A stretch of DNA of 64,000 nucleotides from JANYCG01 sp031386665 (lineage in GTDB: Bacteria > Pseudomonadota > Gammaproteobacteria > Burkholderiales > Burkholderiaceae_C): positions 45,373 through 109,372 of the forward strand of contig JANNCN010000124.1 of assembly GCA_031386665.1 (NCBI GenBank), written 5' to 3'. Position 1 is the first letter of the stretch. Each line of letters begins with the position of its first letter. Of this stretch, positions 41,375 through 50,447 are shown one piece after another. The translations under genes and the position numbers were made by a program. Under the pieces are notes generated by a model. It made no database searches. It had not been told where the DNA came from and saw only the letters and a list, made by a program, of their open reading frames with translations.

Positions 41375-43963
41375 ATGGTTGAAATAGCAAAAAAGCATCA
41401 TGCCTTACTGGCATGGCGCGAAGCGATCTCCCGCATACAGCTTGAAGTCGCCCGATTTGGGGCGCATCCATCTCGGACAGTCGTGCTTGTGCCCTACGCG
41501 CAGTTGATGACGGAAGCCAAAGCCGCCTGGAAAGAGCATGCGAAAAATCAGGCAGCGGCCCACTTTTTGCCTCGGTTTGAAACCACCCAAAACTGGACTT
41601 TGAGCCTGGGCACCTATTCCCCCGCGCCACATGACCTGCGCCTGGACGCCGCAATAGACGTGTTGACGGCTGCCAAACTTTTGGCTGGAGCGGGTTTGAC
41701 TGAGTATGCAAAACTGATGGCACCGCGCCTGATGGAGGCCGCTTGGGATTTGGCCAAAGTGGTTGCTGCCGTGCCGCCCGATGGGCGAACCGCCTGGGCA
41801 TTGCAAGCTGCCAAAACACTCAGTGCGGGGTTTGATTCGAGTTTTGACGGTGATGCTGAGGTTCTGGCAATTGAAGGCGCAATCGGGCGCATTGCGTTGG
41901 CATGGGCTGCCAACTCTGGCTATGTCACTGACAGACTGTTCGCGCAGACGCCCGACTTGTTGGTTGTGCTTGAGGGCTTTTTGGTTGAGCCATTGGCAAT
42001 TGCTTTGAAAACTGGGCTAGGCGAGCGTGGTATTGGGTTCGCATTTGAGCCTGATTGTGCAAATGTTACCCGTGGGGATGGCGCTGGCCTAGCCGTCCAT
42101 CAGCTCGCTGACCCTGAGGAAGAGGCTCAAATGGCCGCCGCTTGCGTCTTGAATCACTTGAACGACGGCCGCACCCCGGTAGGTTTGGTTGCGGTTGATC
42201 GTCTGTTGACCCGGCGGATCCGAGCCATGCTGGGCGAGCAAGGCGTTTCTGTGCGCGACGAGACGGGATGGAGGCTGTCCACGACCCGGGCGGCGGCCAC
42301 GGTCATGGCGTTGTTGCGTGCCTGCCTGCGCGGTGCGTCGTCGGACCAGGTGCTGGACTGGCTCAAAAGTGCTCCAACTTTTGCAGGAAACGCTCTGTTG
42401 GACATTGAATTGGCGCTTCGTCAAACTGCGCTACGCAACTGGCACGAATTTGGAACACGCAATACTGACAGGTTCGATACAGACAGTTCGAACGCTGAAC
42501 TCGCCGCCCATGTCGCTCTGGCAGAGTTGGTCAAACAGGTTGACTCCTTGCGGGCCAAATTGGCCATTGAGCGGTCGCTGAGCCAATGGACTTGCGACCT
42601 TCGCGAAGCATTGCAGAGCGCGGGACATTGGGCGCTTTTGAGTCAGGACAATGCAGGCCAAGCTGTGTTGAAGGCCTTGCGCCAGAGTGACGGTGCGCAA
42701 GAATTTGAGGTGTTTTCAGGTGCCATCACCGCTGATGACTTCATTGACTGGGTGACACACACGCTGGAAGCTGCCAGCTTCAACCCAACCCATCCGGATA
42801 CTCACCAAGTTGTCATTTTGCCGTTGAGTCAGCTTTTGGGGCGCGACTTGCCGGCTGTCGTCTTGCCCGGGTGCGATGAACAGAACTTGACTCTGGCCCC
42901 CCAGGTGACAGGGTCTTGGACTCGCAAACAGCGTGAAGCTTTGGGTCTGGCGTCTCCTGAGGAACTCGCCAACGTCACGCGAAAGGCTTGGCGCTACGCT
43001 TTGAAGTCGCCGCAGCTTGACCTGCTTTACCGTGCAAGTGAAGGCGGCGAGCGCGCCATGCCGAGCCCATTGCTTCAATTGTTTTTGCTTCAATCGAGTG
43101 TTCCCCCTGCGACGGACGCCCGAATTCGCCGCGACCTGGACTTCAAGCCAATGTCCATGCCGCGCCCCAATGGAATGGACTTGCCGCTTGCCCGCCTGTC
43201 GTCCAGTGCCTACGAGGACATGCGGCGCTGCCCCTACCGGTTTTTCGCGCTGCGCCAGCTTAAATTGGCGGAAACACAGGAACTCGAAACTGACTTGAGC
43301 AAGCGAGACTTCGGCAACTGGATGCACGGAACCCTGAAGCGCTTCCAGGATACATTGCGGACGCGACCCTTGGCAGACTTCGTTCAGCGACAGAAATTGA
43401 TGGACGTTGCGGCGGACCAGTCTTTGCTGGAGCTTGCGTTTTCAAAGGCTGAATTTCTGCCCTTCACCGCGGGCTGGCCGCGCTTGCGGGATGGCTATTT
43501 GCGGTGGCTCGCCGGTCACGAGGCAAATGGAACCCACTACAGCCAAGGCGAAGTCTGGCAGGAACTTGCACTGGGTGAGTTGACCTTGATCGGCAAAATT
43601 GACCGGATCGACCGTTTGCCTGACGGTACGGCGATGGTGATTGATTACAAAACCGAGAGCGCGACGATGACGGCCAAACGCGTCAAAGACGACGCAGAAG
43701 ACACCCAACTTGCCTTTTATGCTGCGCTGTTAAGTGACGACACCTTGGCGGGCGCCTATGTGAATGTCGGCGAAAAGGAAATCACTAAAACCTATGATCA
43801 GCCTGACATTGTGAGCCAGCGTGACCAGCTGATTGAAGGAATTTTGAGCGACATGAGCCGCCTCAACCAGGGCGCTTCGCTGCCAGCCATGGGCGAGGGA
43901 AGCGCCTGCGATTTTTGCGCCGCACGCGGCTTGTGCCGCAAAGACTTCTGGACGCCGGCATGA
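41375..43963 (+). CDS. addB: AddB-like recombination nuclease subunit (PD-(D/E)XK)
   Basis: Double-strand-break repair protein of 862 residues, paired with the helicase-nuclease that follows. An inactivated helicase-like N-terminal part leads to a C-terminal RecB-type nuclease: DFGNWMHGTLKRF, GKIDRIDRLPDG and VIDYKTES (Asp757, Lys759). Four cysteines likely to bind a 4Fe-4S cluster are Cys619 (RRCPYRFF) and Cys845, 848, 854 (CDFCAARGLC), as in AddB. Stop overlaps the addA start by 4 bp. The sequence diverges from Bacillus AddB, so the name reflects architecture. Confidence 0.82.
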   Translation: MVEIAKKHHALLAWREAISRIQLEVARFGAHPSRTVVLVPYAQLMTEAKAAWKEHAKNQAAAHFLPRFETTQNWTLSLGTYSPAPHDLRLDAAIDVLTAAKLLAGAGLTEYAKLMAPRLMEAAWDLAKVVAAVPPDGRTAWALQAAKTLSAGFDSSFDGDAEVLAIEGAIGRIALAWAANSGYVTDRLFAQTPDLLVVLEGFLVEPLAIALKTGLGERGIGFAFEPDCANVTRGDGAGLAVHQLADPEEEAQMAAACVLNHLNDGRTPVGLVAVDRLLTRRIRAMLGEQGVSVRDETGWRLSTTRAAATVMALLRACLRGASSDQVLDWLKSAPTFAGNALLDIELALRQTALRNWHEFGTRNTDRFDTDSSNAELAAHVALAELVKQVDSLRAKLAIERSLSQWTCDLREALQSAGHWALLSQDNAGQAVLKALRQSDGAQEFEVFSGAITADDFIDWVTHTLEAASFNPTHPDTHQVVILPLSQLLGRDLPAVVLPGCDEQNLTLAPQVTGSWTRKQREALGLASPEELANVTRKAWRYALKSPQLDLLYRASEGGERAMPSPLLQLFLLQSSVPPATDARIRRDLDFKPMSMPRPNGMDLPLARLSSSAYEDMRRCPYRFFALRQLKLAETQELETDLSKRDFGNWMHGTLKRFQDTLRTRPLADFVQRQKLMDVAADQSLLELAFSKAEFLPFTAGWPRLRDGYLRWLAGHEANGTHYSQGEVWQELALGELTLIGKIDRIDRLPDGTAMVIDYKTESATMTAKRVKDDAEDTQLAFYAALLSDDTLAGAYVNVGEKEITKTYDQPDIVSQRDQLIEGILSDMSRLNQGASLPAMGEGSACDFCAARGLCRKDFWTPA

Positions 43964-46900
43964 CTAATTGGGTGACTGACCAGGCGGTGGCCTATCGGCA
44001 AAACGGGCATGCCGTGAGTGCCGAGAACTTTTACGCCATTGCCTGTGAACCCAGGCGCAATGTGGCCATTGAAGCCTGCGCTGGCGCGGGTAAAACCTGG
44101 ATGCTGGTGTCGCGCATTGTGCGTGCGTTGCTGGCTGGGTTGGACCCAGTCGCTGGCATAGACAAATTGTCTGCGGATGAGATTTTGGCAATCACCTTCA
44201 CCAAGCGTTCGGCGGGTGAAATGCGTGAACGACTGAATGAATGGTTGGAAGCGTTTGCAAAAGCAGACCAGGCAAGCTTGCTGGAGGAATTGCGGATTCG
44301 CGGTGTGGCCATTCCAGGCGATCTAATCAATCAGGCACGGCTGACCACTACTTTGGCAACTTTGTTTGTAAACATTTTGGCGGGAGGGCGGCAGGTGCAA
44401 ATTCGCACCTTTCACAGCTGGTTTGCTGCGCTGTTGCGCAGCGCACCCATTGCCGTTTTGCAGCAACTTGGTTTGCCGCAAGTCTACGAATTGCTTGAGG
44501 ACGACAAAGGTGCCAAAGAGCAGGTTTGGCGCCCCTTTTACAGGTCGCTCGTCGGCAATGCCGATCTGTTGGCTGATTTCACCGATCTGGTGCACGAGCA
44601 TGGGCGGTTTCAGGCGGACAAAGCCTTGCGAGGCGCGTTGGACAAGCGGGCCGAGTTTGACTTGGCTGACGAACGGGGCGTGGTGGAGCGTTCCGTCGCG
44701 CATTTTTCAAAACAGTTCCCTGAGTTTGCAGGTTTTGCAAAGGTGGACGACTGGCTATTGGCCGACGGTTCCCGGTGGAAAATACTGCAAGCTGCGGCCA
44801 TCGCATTGGGGCAAGCCAAGGCAGTCACTTATTCTGCCAAGGGTCAGGAACTTGAAATGGCTCTCACGGCCAAAGATTTGGACGGCGCATTTGCAGCGTT
44901 GTTGACCAAAGACGGAGCAGCCCGAAAGTTTGGCGAAAAAATTGTGAATTTGGCTCATGTGCGAGCCGCCCAGGACTTGGTGCTGCGGCTGATGGCAGGC
45001 CGTCGCCAGCACACCGCGTGGTTGCACCAGCAACGTATGGCTCGGCTGACTCGCGCCTTGATTGCCGAGTATGGGCGAGTCAAACGGTCCAGGGGCTGGG
45101 TCGACATGAACGATGTGGAGCGCGCGGCTCGGGTCATGCTGGGCGATCCGGTGTTGTCGGGCTGGGTGCAAGTGCGTCTGGATGCCCGGATTCGCCATTT
45201 GCTGATTGACGAATTTCAGGACACCAATCCTTTGCAATGGCAGGCGCTGTCAGCCTGGCTTGGCAGTTACGCAGGCAGCGGAGCGGGGTCTGCACCCAGT
45301 GTGTTTTTGGTAGGCGACCCGAAGCAAAGTATCTACCGTTTTCGCCGGGCCGAGCCGCAGGTGTTCAAAGCTGCGCAGACCTTTGTTCAAAGTGGTTTGA
45401 ATGGCGCATTGCTGGAGTGCGACCACACCAGGCGCAACGCCCGCCAGGTGATTGCTACGGTGAATGCCGTGATGGTGCAGGCGCAGCAGTCCGGTGAGTT
45501 TGAGGGGTTTCGTGAACACACCACAAGCGCCTCTGAAGTGGGTTGCGTTTGCAAGCTGCCGCCCATCCCGCGCGACGCGGTGGGCGCTGGTGGGCGAGCG
45601 GATTTGCAGGCAGGCGAATGGCGGGACAGCCTGACGCAGCCCCAAAAAGTGCCCGAAGAGACGCTGCGCACACTGGAAGCCCGCCAAGCTGCACAATGGA
45701 TCGCCTTGCAAATTGGCAATGGATGCCTGCCGCAAGAAGTCATGGTGTTGGCACGCCAGCGTGCCAGCTTGGCACCCATGAAGGACGAATTGCAAAAGTT
45801 GGGCATTGCCGCGCAAATTGGTGAAAAAACCGCACTTTACGATTGCTGTGAAGTGCAGGACTTGGTGGCTCTGTTGGATGTGCTGGTGTCGCCGCAACAT
45901 GACCTGTCCTTGGCGCGGGTTCTGAAGTCCCCTCTGTTTGACCTGGACGATCAGGCCTTGGTTCAATTGGCGGTGCGTCAGCGGGTGCAAGCGGCCCCCT
46001 GGTTTGACTTGCTGGGTCAACTGCCCCAATTGGATGCACTTGCGCCCGCCAAGCCCTATGCCCAAAGCGGTGACGTACCGCGCAGCCTGTCGCAAACTCT
46101 TAAGCGCTGGCAAGTTTGGGTTGACCAACTTCCTCCACACGATGCCTTGCAGGCCATCTTTGATGATGGTGATGTGTTGGCTCGTTACGCAGTGCGCACC
46201 AACGCAGCGCAACGCGACGCCGTGCTGTCTAACCTGCGCACGGTGCTGGCGGTGTCGCTGCAGTTGAACGGTGGCCGATTTTCGACCCCTTACGGCTTGG
46301 TTCGAGCGCTGAAATCTGCCGATGTAAAGGCACCCCCAGCCGTGGTTGCGACCGCGGTCAGGCTACTCACAGTGCATGGCGCGAAAGGCCTGGAAGCTGA
46401 TGCCGTGTTGCTATTGGACACCGATGCCAATGAGCGCAACGCGGACTCGATGGGTGTTTTGGTCGATTGGCCCGGTGAATGTGCCGAGCCCGTCAAGTTT
46501 GCGTTTTTGGTGAGTGAAAACGATCCACCTGCCTGCGCAATAGACGAGTTGGCGTGTGAAATCGCTCAGCGCCAGCGCGAAGAAATCAACGCGCTTTATG
46601 TCGCCATGACCCGGGCGCGCAAGACCTTGGCAATTTCCAGTATTGAGCCATCGCGGCCCAGCGGTCGCAGCTGGTGGGCGCGCGTGACTGCAGTGGAATG
46701 GGTCGGGGCGGCGCAAATGCACAGCGGTAGCGTCAGTGCGAGTGCGGGTGCGAGTACCAGTACCAGTACCAGTGCCAATGCTAGCCAACTTATCTATCCG
46801 CCTGTCCAAACTGTGTCGGCTTCAATAGAGGCTAGCAACCCAATAGCCTTTCAGTTGCAGGTTTTGCCTGCCTTGCGGGTGAAGGCGCAAGGCCTCGCTG

Positions 46901-47391
46901 TGGCGCAGGGGCCGCGTCAAACGGGCAGTGCGTTTCAAGAATCGCCCGACCCGATTGATTCATTGACAGCACGCCAGGGGCAGGCCATGCACAAACTGCT
47001 GGAGTGGGGCGAGTTGAATGCGCCTAACCTGATGGCTGTGCAGCGCGAATACGACCTGGACACAGAGCAAGTGCAGGTCGCGCTGGACATGGCGAATCGA
47101 ATCTTGACGGGAGCTGGTGCCTGGTGTTGGCAAAGTGACGTATTGAACTGGCAGGGCAACGAAGTTGAACTGATAGCGGGAGGCGAAACGCTGCGGCTGG
47201 ACCGGTTGGTGCAGCGCAAAGACAGCCTGGATTGGTGGGTGCTGGATTACAAATCTAACGCGCGGCCTCAGCAAGATTCGACAATGGTTGCCCAATTGAC
47301 ACGCTACCGTGATGCGGTGCAATCGATTTACCCGCAGCAGCTTGTGAAAGCCGCTTTTTTGACGGGAAACGGCGGCTTTGTTGTGCTATAA
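43960..47391 (+). CDS. addA: AddA-like UvrD/RecB-family helicase-nuclease
   Basis: Helicase-nuclease of 1,143 residues that, with the AddB-like protein, would resect double-strand breaks for RecA. Walker A ACAGAGKTWML (Lys45), motif II DEFQDTNPLQW, motif III-like GDPKQSIYRFRRAEP and motif VI VAMTRARKTL are present. The C-terminal nuclease has LRLDRLVQ and WVLDYKSN. A Ser/Thr/Ala low-complexity linker (SASAGASTSTSTSANAS) lies just after the helicase domain. The ATG at 43960 overlaps the addB stop. The last two or three codons, including the TAA stop, come from repeat copy D. Confidence 0.88.
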   Translation: MTNWVTDQAVAYRQNGHAVSAENFYAIACEPRRNVAIEACAGAGKTWMLVSRIVRALLAGLDPVAGIDKLSADEILAITFTKRSAGEMRERLNEWLEAFAKADQASLLEELRIRGVAIPGDLINQARLTTTLATLFVNILAGGRQVQIRTFHSWFAALLRSAPIAVLQQLGLPQVYELLEDDKGAKEQVWRPFYRSLVGNADLLADFTDLVHEHGRFQADKALRGALDKRAEFDLADERGVVERSVAHFSKQFPEFAGFAKVDDWLLADGSRWKILQAAAIALGQAKAVTYSAKGQELEMALTAKDLDGAFAALLTKDGAARKFGEKIVNLAHVRAAQDLVLRLMAGRRQHTAWLHQQRMARLTRALIAEYGRVKRSRGWVDMNDVERAARVMLGDPVLSGWVQVRLDARIRHLLIDEFQDTNPLQWQALSAWLGSYAGSGAGSAPSVFLVGDPKQSIYRFRRAEPQVFKAAQTFVQSGLNGALLECDHTRRNARQVIATVNAVMVQAQQSGEFEGFREHTTSASEVGCVCKLPPIPRDAVGAGGRADLQAGEWRDSLTQPQKVPEETLRTLEARQAAQWIALQIGNGCLPQEVMVLARQRASLAPMKDELQKLGIAAQIGEKTALYDCCEVQDLVALLDVLVSPQHDLSLARVLKSPLFDLDDQALVQLAVRQRVQAAPWFDLLGQLPQLDALAPAKPYAQSGDVPRSLSQTLKRWQVWVDQLPPHDALQAIFDDGDVLARYAVRTNAAQRDAVLSNLRTVLAVSLQLNGGRFSTPYGLVRALKSADVKAPPAVVATAVRLLTVHGAKGLEADAVLLLDTDANERNADSMGVLVDWPGECAEPVKFAFLVSENDPPACAIDELACEIAQRQREEINALYVAMTRARKTLAISSIEPSRPSGRSWWARVTAVEWVGAAQMHSGSVSASAGASTSTSTSANASQLIYPPVQTVSASIEASNPIAFQLQVLPALRVKAQGLAVAQGPRQTGSAFQESPDPIDSLTARQGQAMHKLLEWGELNAPNLMAVQREYDLDTEQVQVALDMANRILTGAGAWCWQSDVLNWQGNEVELIAGGETLRLDRLVQRKDSLDWWVLDYKSNARPQQDSTMVAQLTRYRDAVQSIYPQQLVKAAFLTGNGGFVVL

Positions 47392-47443
47392 TAATTATAG
47401 CAAACTATGTATATTATTCGAGAGCTAGAGGCTTATTTTATTC
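47384..47443 (-). repeat. Dispersed repeat core, copy D
   Basis: A 60-bp core in the inverted orientation (TGCTATAATAATTATAGCA hairpin, then CGAGAGCTAGAGGCTTATTTTATTC). It overlaps the addA stop codon (47389-47391). The AAAGAACCTGCAGG-type palindrome is absent; a different 26-bp palindrome follows 31 bp later. Confidence 0.85.
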
Positions 47444-47474
47444 ATAATTTGTCTTTTGAGCCTACTTTGCGGCA

Positions 47475-47500
47475 ACTTCATATCACCGGTGATATGAAGT
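47475..47500. promoter_or_regulatory. 26-bp perfect palindrome upstream of the flavoprotein gene
   Basis: Two exact 13-bp halves (ACTTCATATCACC and its complement) with no spacer lie 37 bp before the gene at 47538. No T-run follows, so an operator is more likely than a terminator. No regulator gene is nearby. Confidence 0.6.
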
Positions 47501-47537
47501 CTTGCCATAACTCGATAACCCGATAACCTGAACTTCA

Positions 47538-48836
47538 ATGACTCATCGTGTTTTACCTGTGGCCGTGATCGGCGCTGGCCCTGCTGGATTGATGGCTGCG
47601 GACATCATTTCGGCGGCGGGCCATTCGGTCGTCGTGCTGGACGCCATGCCCTCGGTGGGGCGCAAATTTCTGTTGGCCGGCAAGGGCGGCTTGAACCTGA
47701 CCCACGCCGAGCCGTCAGACCAATTTTTAACCCGTTTTGGCAAAGGCAGAACTATGGTGGCACCCTGGCTGGCAGACTTTGGAAGGGCGCAAATCTGCGC
47801 CTGGACAAGCTCATTGGGGATCGACACTTTTGTGGGCACCTCGGGCCGGGTCTTTCCCACGGACATGAAGGCAGCGCCTCTGTTGCGGGCATGGTTGCAT
47901 CGCCTGCGCATCCGTGGGGCTGGCGCTCAGACTACCCAGCAAAGCAACCAAGGCAGCGTCACGTTCAAGATGCGCCATCGCTGGACAGGATGGTCAGCGC
48001 AAGGACATTTGCAGTTTGACACGCCTTCAGGCCCGCAAGAATTGCAAGCCGCGGCGACCGTGCTGGCTTTGGGTGGGGCCAGTTGGTCGCGTTTAGGGTC
48101 TAACGGCGCATGGGTGCCCTTGTTGACTGAGCGTGCGGTCGATGTAGCCCCACTGCAACCGGCGAACTGCGGGTTCAACATCGCGAACGGATGGAGCAAC
48201 CACTTTGCCAGTCGGTATGCAGGGCAGCCCTTTAAGTCGGTTGCAATTGAATGCGATGGGTTGCCTCAACCCACCTCGGATGCTGCGGAATTACCCGGTT
48301 TCGTGCGCAAGGGCGAATTTGTCGCCACGGCAACCGGCGTGGAAGGCAGCCTGATTTATGCCGCGTCCAGTTTGCTTCGAGACGCGATTGCCAGCCAAGG
48401 ACAGGCCACGTTTTACCTCGACTTATTGCCTGATCGTTCAATTGAGCGCGTGCTGGCCGAGGTGTCGCACCCGCGCGGTTCACGCTCGTTGTCCAGCCAC
48501 CTCAAAAGCCGTCTGGGCCTTGACGGCATCAAAAGTGCAATTCTTCACGAGCTGGTCTCCAAGGCGGATATAGCGCAACCCGACAAGTTGGCGGCAGCCA
48601 TCAAGCGCCTTCCCATGACCGTCACCTCAGCCCGACCAATTGACGAAGCGATCAGCAGCGCGGGCGGGGTCGCGCTGAACAGCTTGAATGGGCAACTGAT
48701 GCTCAATCAGCTGCCTGGCGTGTTTTGTGCGGGCGAAATGCTCGATTGGGAAGCACCCACGGGCGGTTATTTGATCAGCGCCTGCTTAGCCAGTGGGCGT
48801 TGGGCAGGGCTCGGGGTTGTAGACTACCTGAACTAG
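47538..48836 (+). CDS. BaiN/HI0933-family NAD(P)/FAD-dependent oxidoreductase
   Basis: Flavoprotein of 432 residues. N-terminal FAD-binding motif VAVIGAGPAGLMAAD, then the family signature KFLLAGKGGLNLTHAE. C-terminal FAD loop FCAGEMLDWEAPTGGYL. The pattern fits the TIGR03862 subgroup of HI0933-like flavoproteins. These are near-universal but the substrate is not established; BaiN reduces bile-acid intermediates in gut clostridia, which is not relevant here. It follows repeat copy D and a 26-bp palindrome. Confidence 0.85.
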   Translation: MTHRVLPVAVIGAGPAGLMAADIISAAGHSVVVLDAMPSVGRKFLLAGKGGLNLTHAEPSDQFLTRFGKGRTMVAPWLADFGRAQICAWTSSLGIDTFVGTSGRVFPTDMKAAPLLRAWLHRLRIRGAGAQTTQQSNQGSVTFKMRHRWTGWSAQGHLQFDTPSGPQELQAAATVLALGGASWSRLGSNGAWVPLLTERAVDVAPLQPANCGFNIANGWSNHFASRYAGQPFKSVAIECDGLPQPTSDAAELPGFVRKGEFVATATGVEGSLIYAASSLLRDAIASQGQATFYLDLLPDRSIERVLAEVSHPRGSRSLSSHLKSRLGLDGIKSAILHELVSKADIAQPDKLAAAIKRLPMTVTSARPIDEAISSAGGVALNSLNGQLMLNQLPGVFCAGEMLDWEAPTGGYLISACLASGRWAGLGVVDYLN

Positions 48837-48860
48837 CCTATTTGAGAAGGTTTCCGTCAG

Positions 48861-49697
48861 TCACAACCACGGTTTGAGCCAGCCCAGTCCAGCAGAGGTT
48901 CCACCGGGTTGCCCACCCAATTTAGGGCGGTACTCGCAACCAATCCAGCCATCCCAAGCACAAGATCGGGCGGTTTCGTCAATCACGTTGAAAAGGTAGC
49001 GGTAGTTGACCTCGCCCAAATCGGGCTCATGGCGTTCCGGCACGCCTGCAATCTGAAAATGCCCGACTCTGCCTGTGGGCAGGTAGAGGCGAATTTTGCT
49101 GGCCACGTCGCCTTCAACAATCTGGCAGTGGTACAAGTCCATTTGCACTTTCAAGTTGGCTGCGCCCACAGCCTGAATGATGTCATGGGCGTGGTCTTGC
49201 CGATTCAAGAAGAAGCGCGGAACGTCGCGCGTGTTGATGGGTTCAATCAACACGTCGCGGCCCTCTTTGGCCGCCTCGGACGCTGCCCAGCGCAGGTTGT
49301 CGATGTAAGTGGCCTGCAGATCGGCCCGCTCTAGGCCTGCTGGCACCAAGCCGGCCATCAGGTGAACGCGCGGACAGTCCAGCGCCTGCGCGTAATCGAG
49401 TGCCAGGCCTACACCGTGGCGAAATTCTGTCTGGCGGGCAGGCAGGCAGGCCGTGCCGCGTTGCCCTCCCTCCCAAGCGCTGGCATGGCCCTCGCGGTTC
49501 AACCCGCCGGGCGGCATGTTGAACAGCACTTGTTGCAAGCCATTGGTTTTAAGCCGTATTGCAATTTCAGCTTTGTCCCATGCGTAAGGAAACAAAAATT
49601 CAACAGCCTTGAAACCGTCTTTCGCAGCCGCGTCAAAACGATCCAAAAAAGGCAGCTCAGGGTACATCATTGACAGATTGGCAGCAAAATTTGGCAT
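48861..49697 (-). CDS. otnI: 2-oxo-tetronate isomerase / hydroxypyruvate isomerase family
   Basis: Xylose-isomerase-like TIM barrel of 278 residues. Typical Hyi/OtnI starts are seen: NFAANLSMMYPELPFLDRF and VEFLFPYAWD. Metal and catalytic residues lie in LIEPINTRDVP (Glu) and QMDLYHCQ (Asp/His). In this operon it should interconvert 2-oxo-tetronate forms before or alongside phosphorylation by OtnK. A plain hydroxypyruvate isomerase is possible, but the neighbours favour OtnI. Last gene of the operon. Confidence 0.85.
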   Translation of the reverse strand: MPNFAANLSMMYPELPFLDRFDAAAKDGFKAVEFLFPYAWDKAEIAIRLKTNGLQQVLFNMPPGGLNREGHASAWEGGQRGTACLPARQTEFRHGVGLALDYAQALDCPRVHLMAGLVPAGLERADLQATYIDNLRWAASEAAKEGRDVLIEPINTRDVPRFFLNRQDHAHDIIQAVGAANLKVQMDLYHCQIVEGDVASKIRLYLPTGRVGHFQIAGVPERHEPDLGEVNYRYLFNVIDETARSCAWDGWIGCEYRPKLGGQPGGTSAGLGWLKPWL

Positions 49698-49775
49698 GGG
49701 CGCGAGGACTTTGAAATTAAGAGTGAAAGACTGAGAATGATTCTAAAAAAAACCAGCAAGGCTTACCAAAAATAC

Positions 49776-50438
49776 TTACCAACGCGCGCCAAAAACTTGG
49801 CGCAGTTCATCAATTTGCAAATTGTCTAAAGGCAAGGGCTGAGAGTTCGACAAAATGACCAACTTCGCTGTTTCTTCCAACTCTTCCAAAACAGCCATGG
49901 CCCGCGCTGGTGAATCGTGCCAAACGTTGGGGCCCAAGCGCTGCAGCATCACGGCGCGAATCGGTGTACCAAGTTTGCCGTAGCTGTCGATGGCTTCTGC
50001 CACGCGGGTGGCGGCATTTGGGCTACCAGGTCGGTGGTAAGCGATCAAGGGCACGTGGCCCACTTTCATCACGAAGTACGGCGTGACGGCGGGCAACAGC
50101 TCGTCTGCCGCACACCGCAAACTCAGGGCCACGCAGTGGGTGCTGTGGGTGTGGATGATGCAACTTGTGTTGGTGTCAAACACGCGGCTTGCCGCATAGA
50201 TGTGCCGGTGAAGTGCCAGGGTCTTGCTCGCTGGGGCGCCGCTGATTTGCACCCCATCATGGTCTAGTTTGGCCAGGTGTTCGGGCTGCAGATCGCCCAG
50301 GCATGCGTCGGTCGGTGTGATCATAAAACCACTTTCGAGGCGAACGCTGATGTTGCCAGCGGTCGCGTGCACGTAGCCCCGGTCAAACAGGCTTTTGCCA
50401 ATACGGCATATGTCATCGCGAGTTTGCGTTTCGGTCAT
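49776..50438 (-). CDS. otnC: 3-oxo-tetronate 4-phosphate decarboxylase (class II aldolase fold)
   Basis: Zinc-dependent aldolase/epimerase-family enzyme, 220 residues. Metal-site histidines IIHTHSTHCVALSL and the N-terminal GYVHATAGNISVRLE loop are present. It converts 3-oxo-tetronate 4-phosphate to dihydroxyacetone phosphate and CO2. ATG 50438 is used; GTG 50441 is one codon longer. It starts 9 bp after the otnK stop, in the ltnD-otnK-otnC-otnI unit. Confidence 0.87.
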   Translation of the reverse strand: MTETQTRDDICRIGKSLFDRGYVHATAGNISVRLESGFMITPTDACLGDLQPEHLAKLDHDGVQISGAPASKTLALHRHIYAASRVFDTNTSCIIHTHSTHCVALSLRCAADELLPAVTPYFVMKVGHVPLIAYHRPGSPNAATRVAEAIDSYGKLGTPIRAVMLQRLGPNVWHDSPARAMAVLEELEETAKLVILSNSQPLPLDNLQIDELRQVFGARW

Positions 50439-50447
50439 CACATCAAT

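Noticed and set aside
45250..46212. Long open frame (320 codons) on the minus strand inside addA
   Set aside because: Shadow of the addA frame in GC-rich DNA. No family motifs, no ribosome site, and the plus frame has clear helicase motifs.
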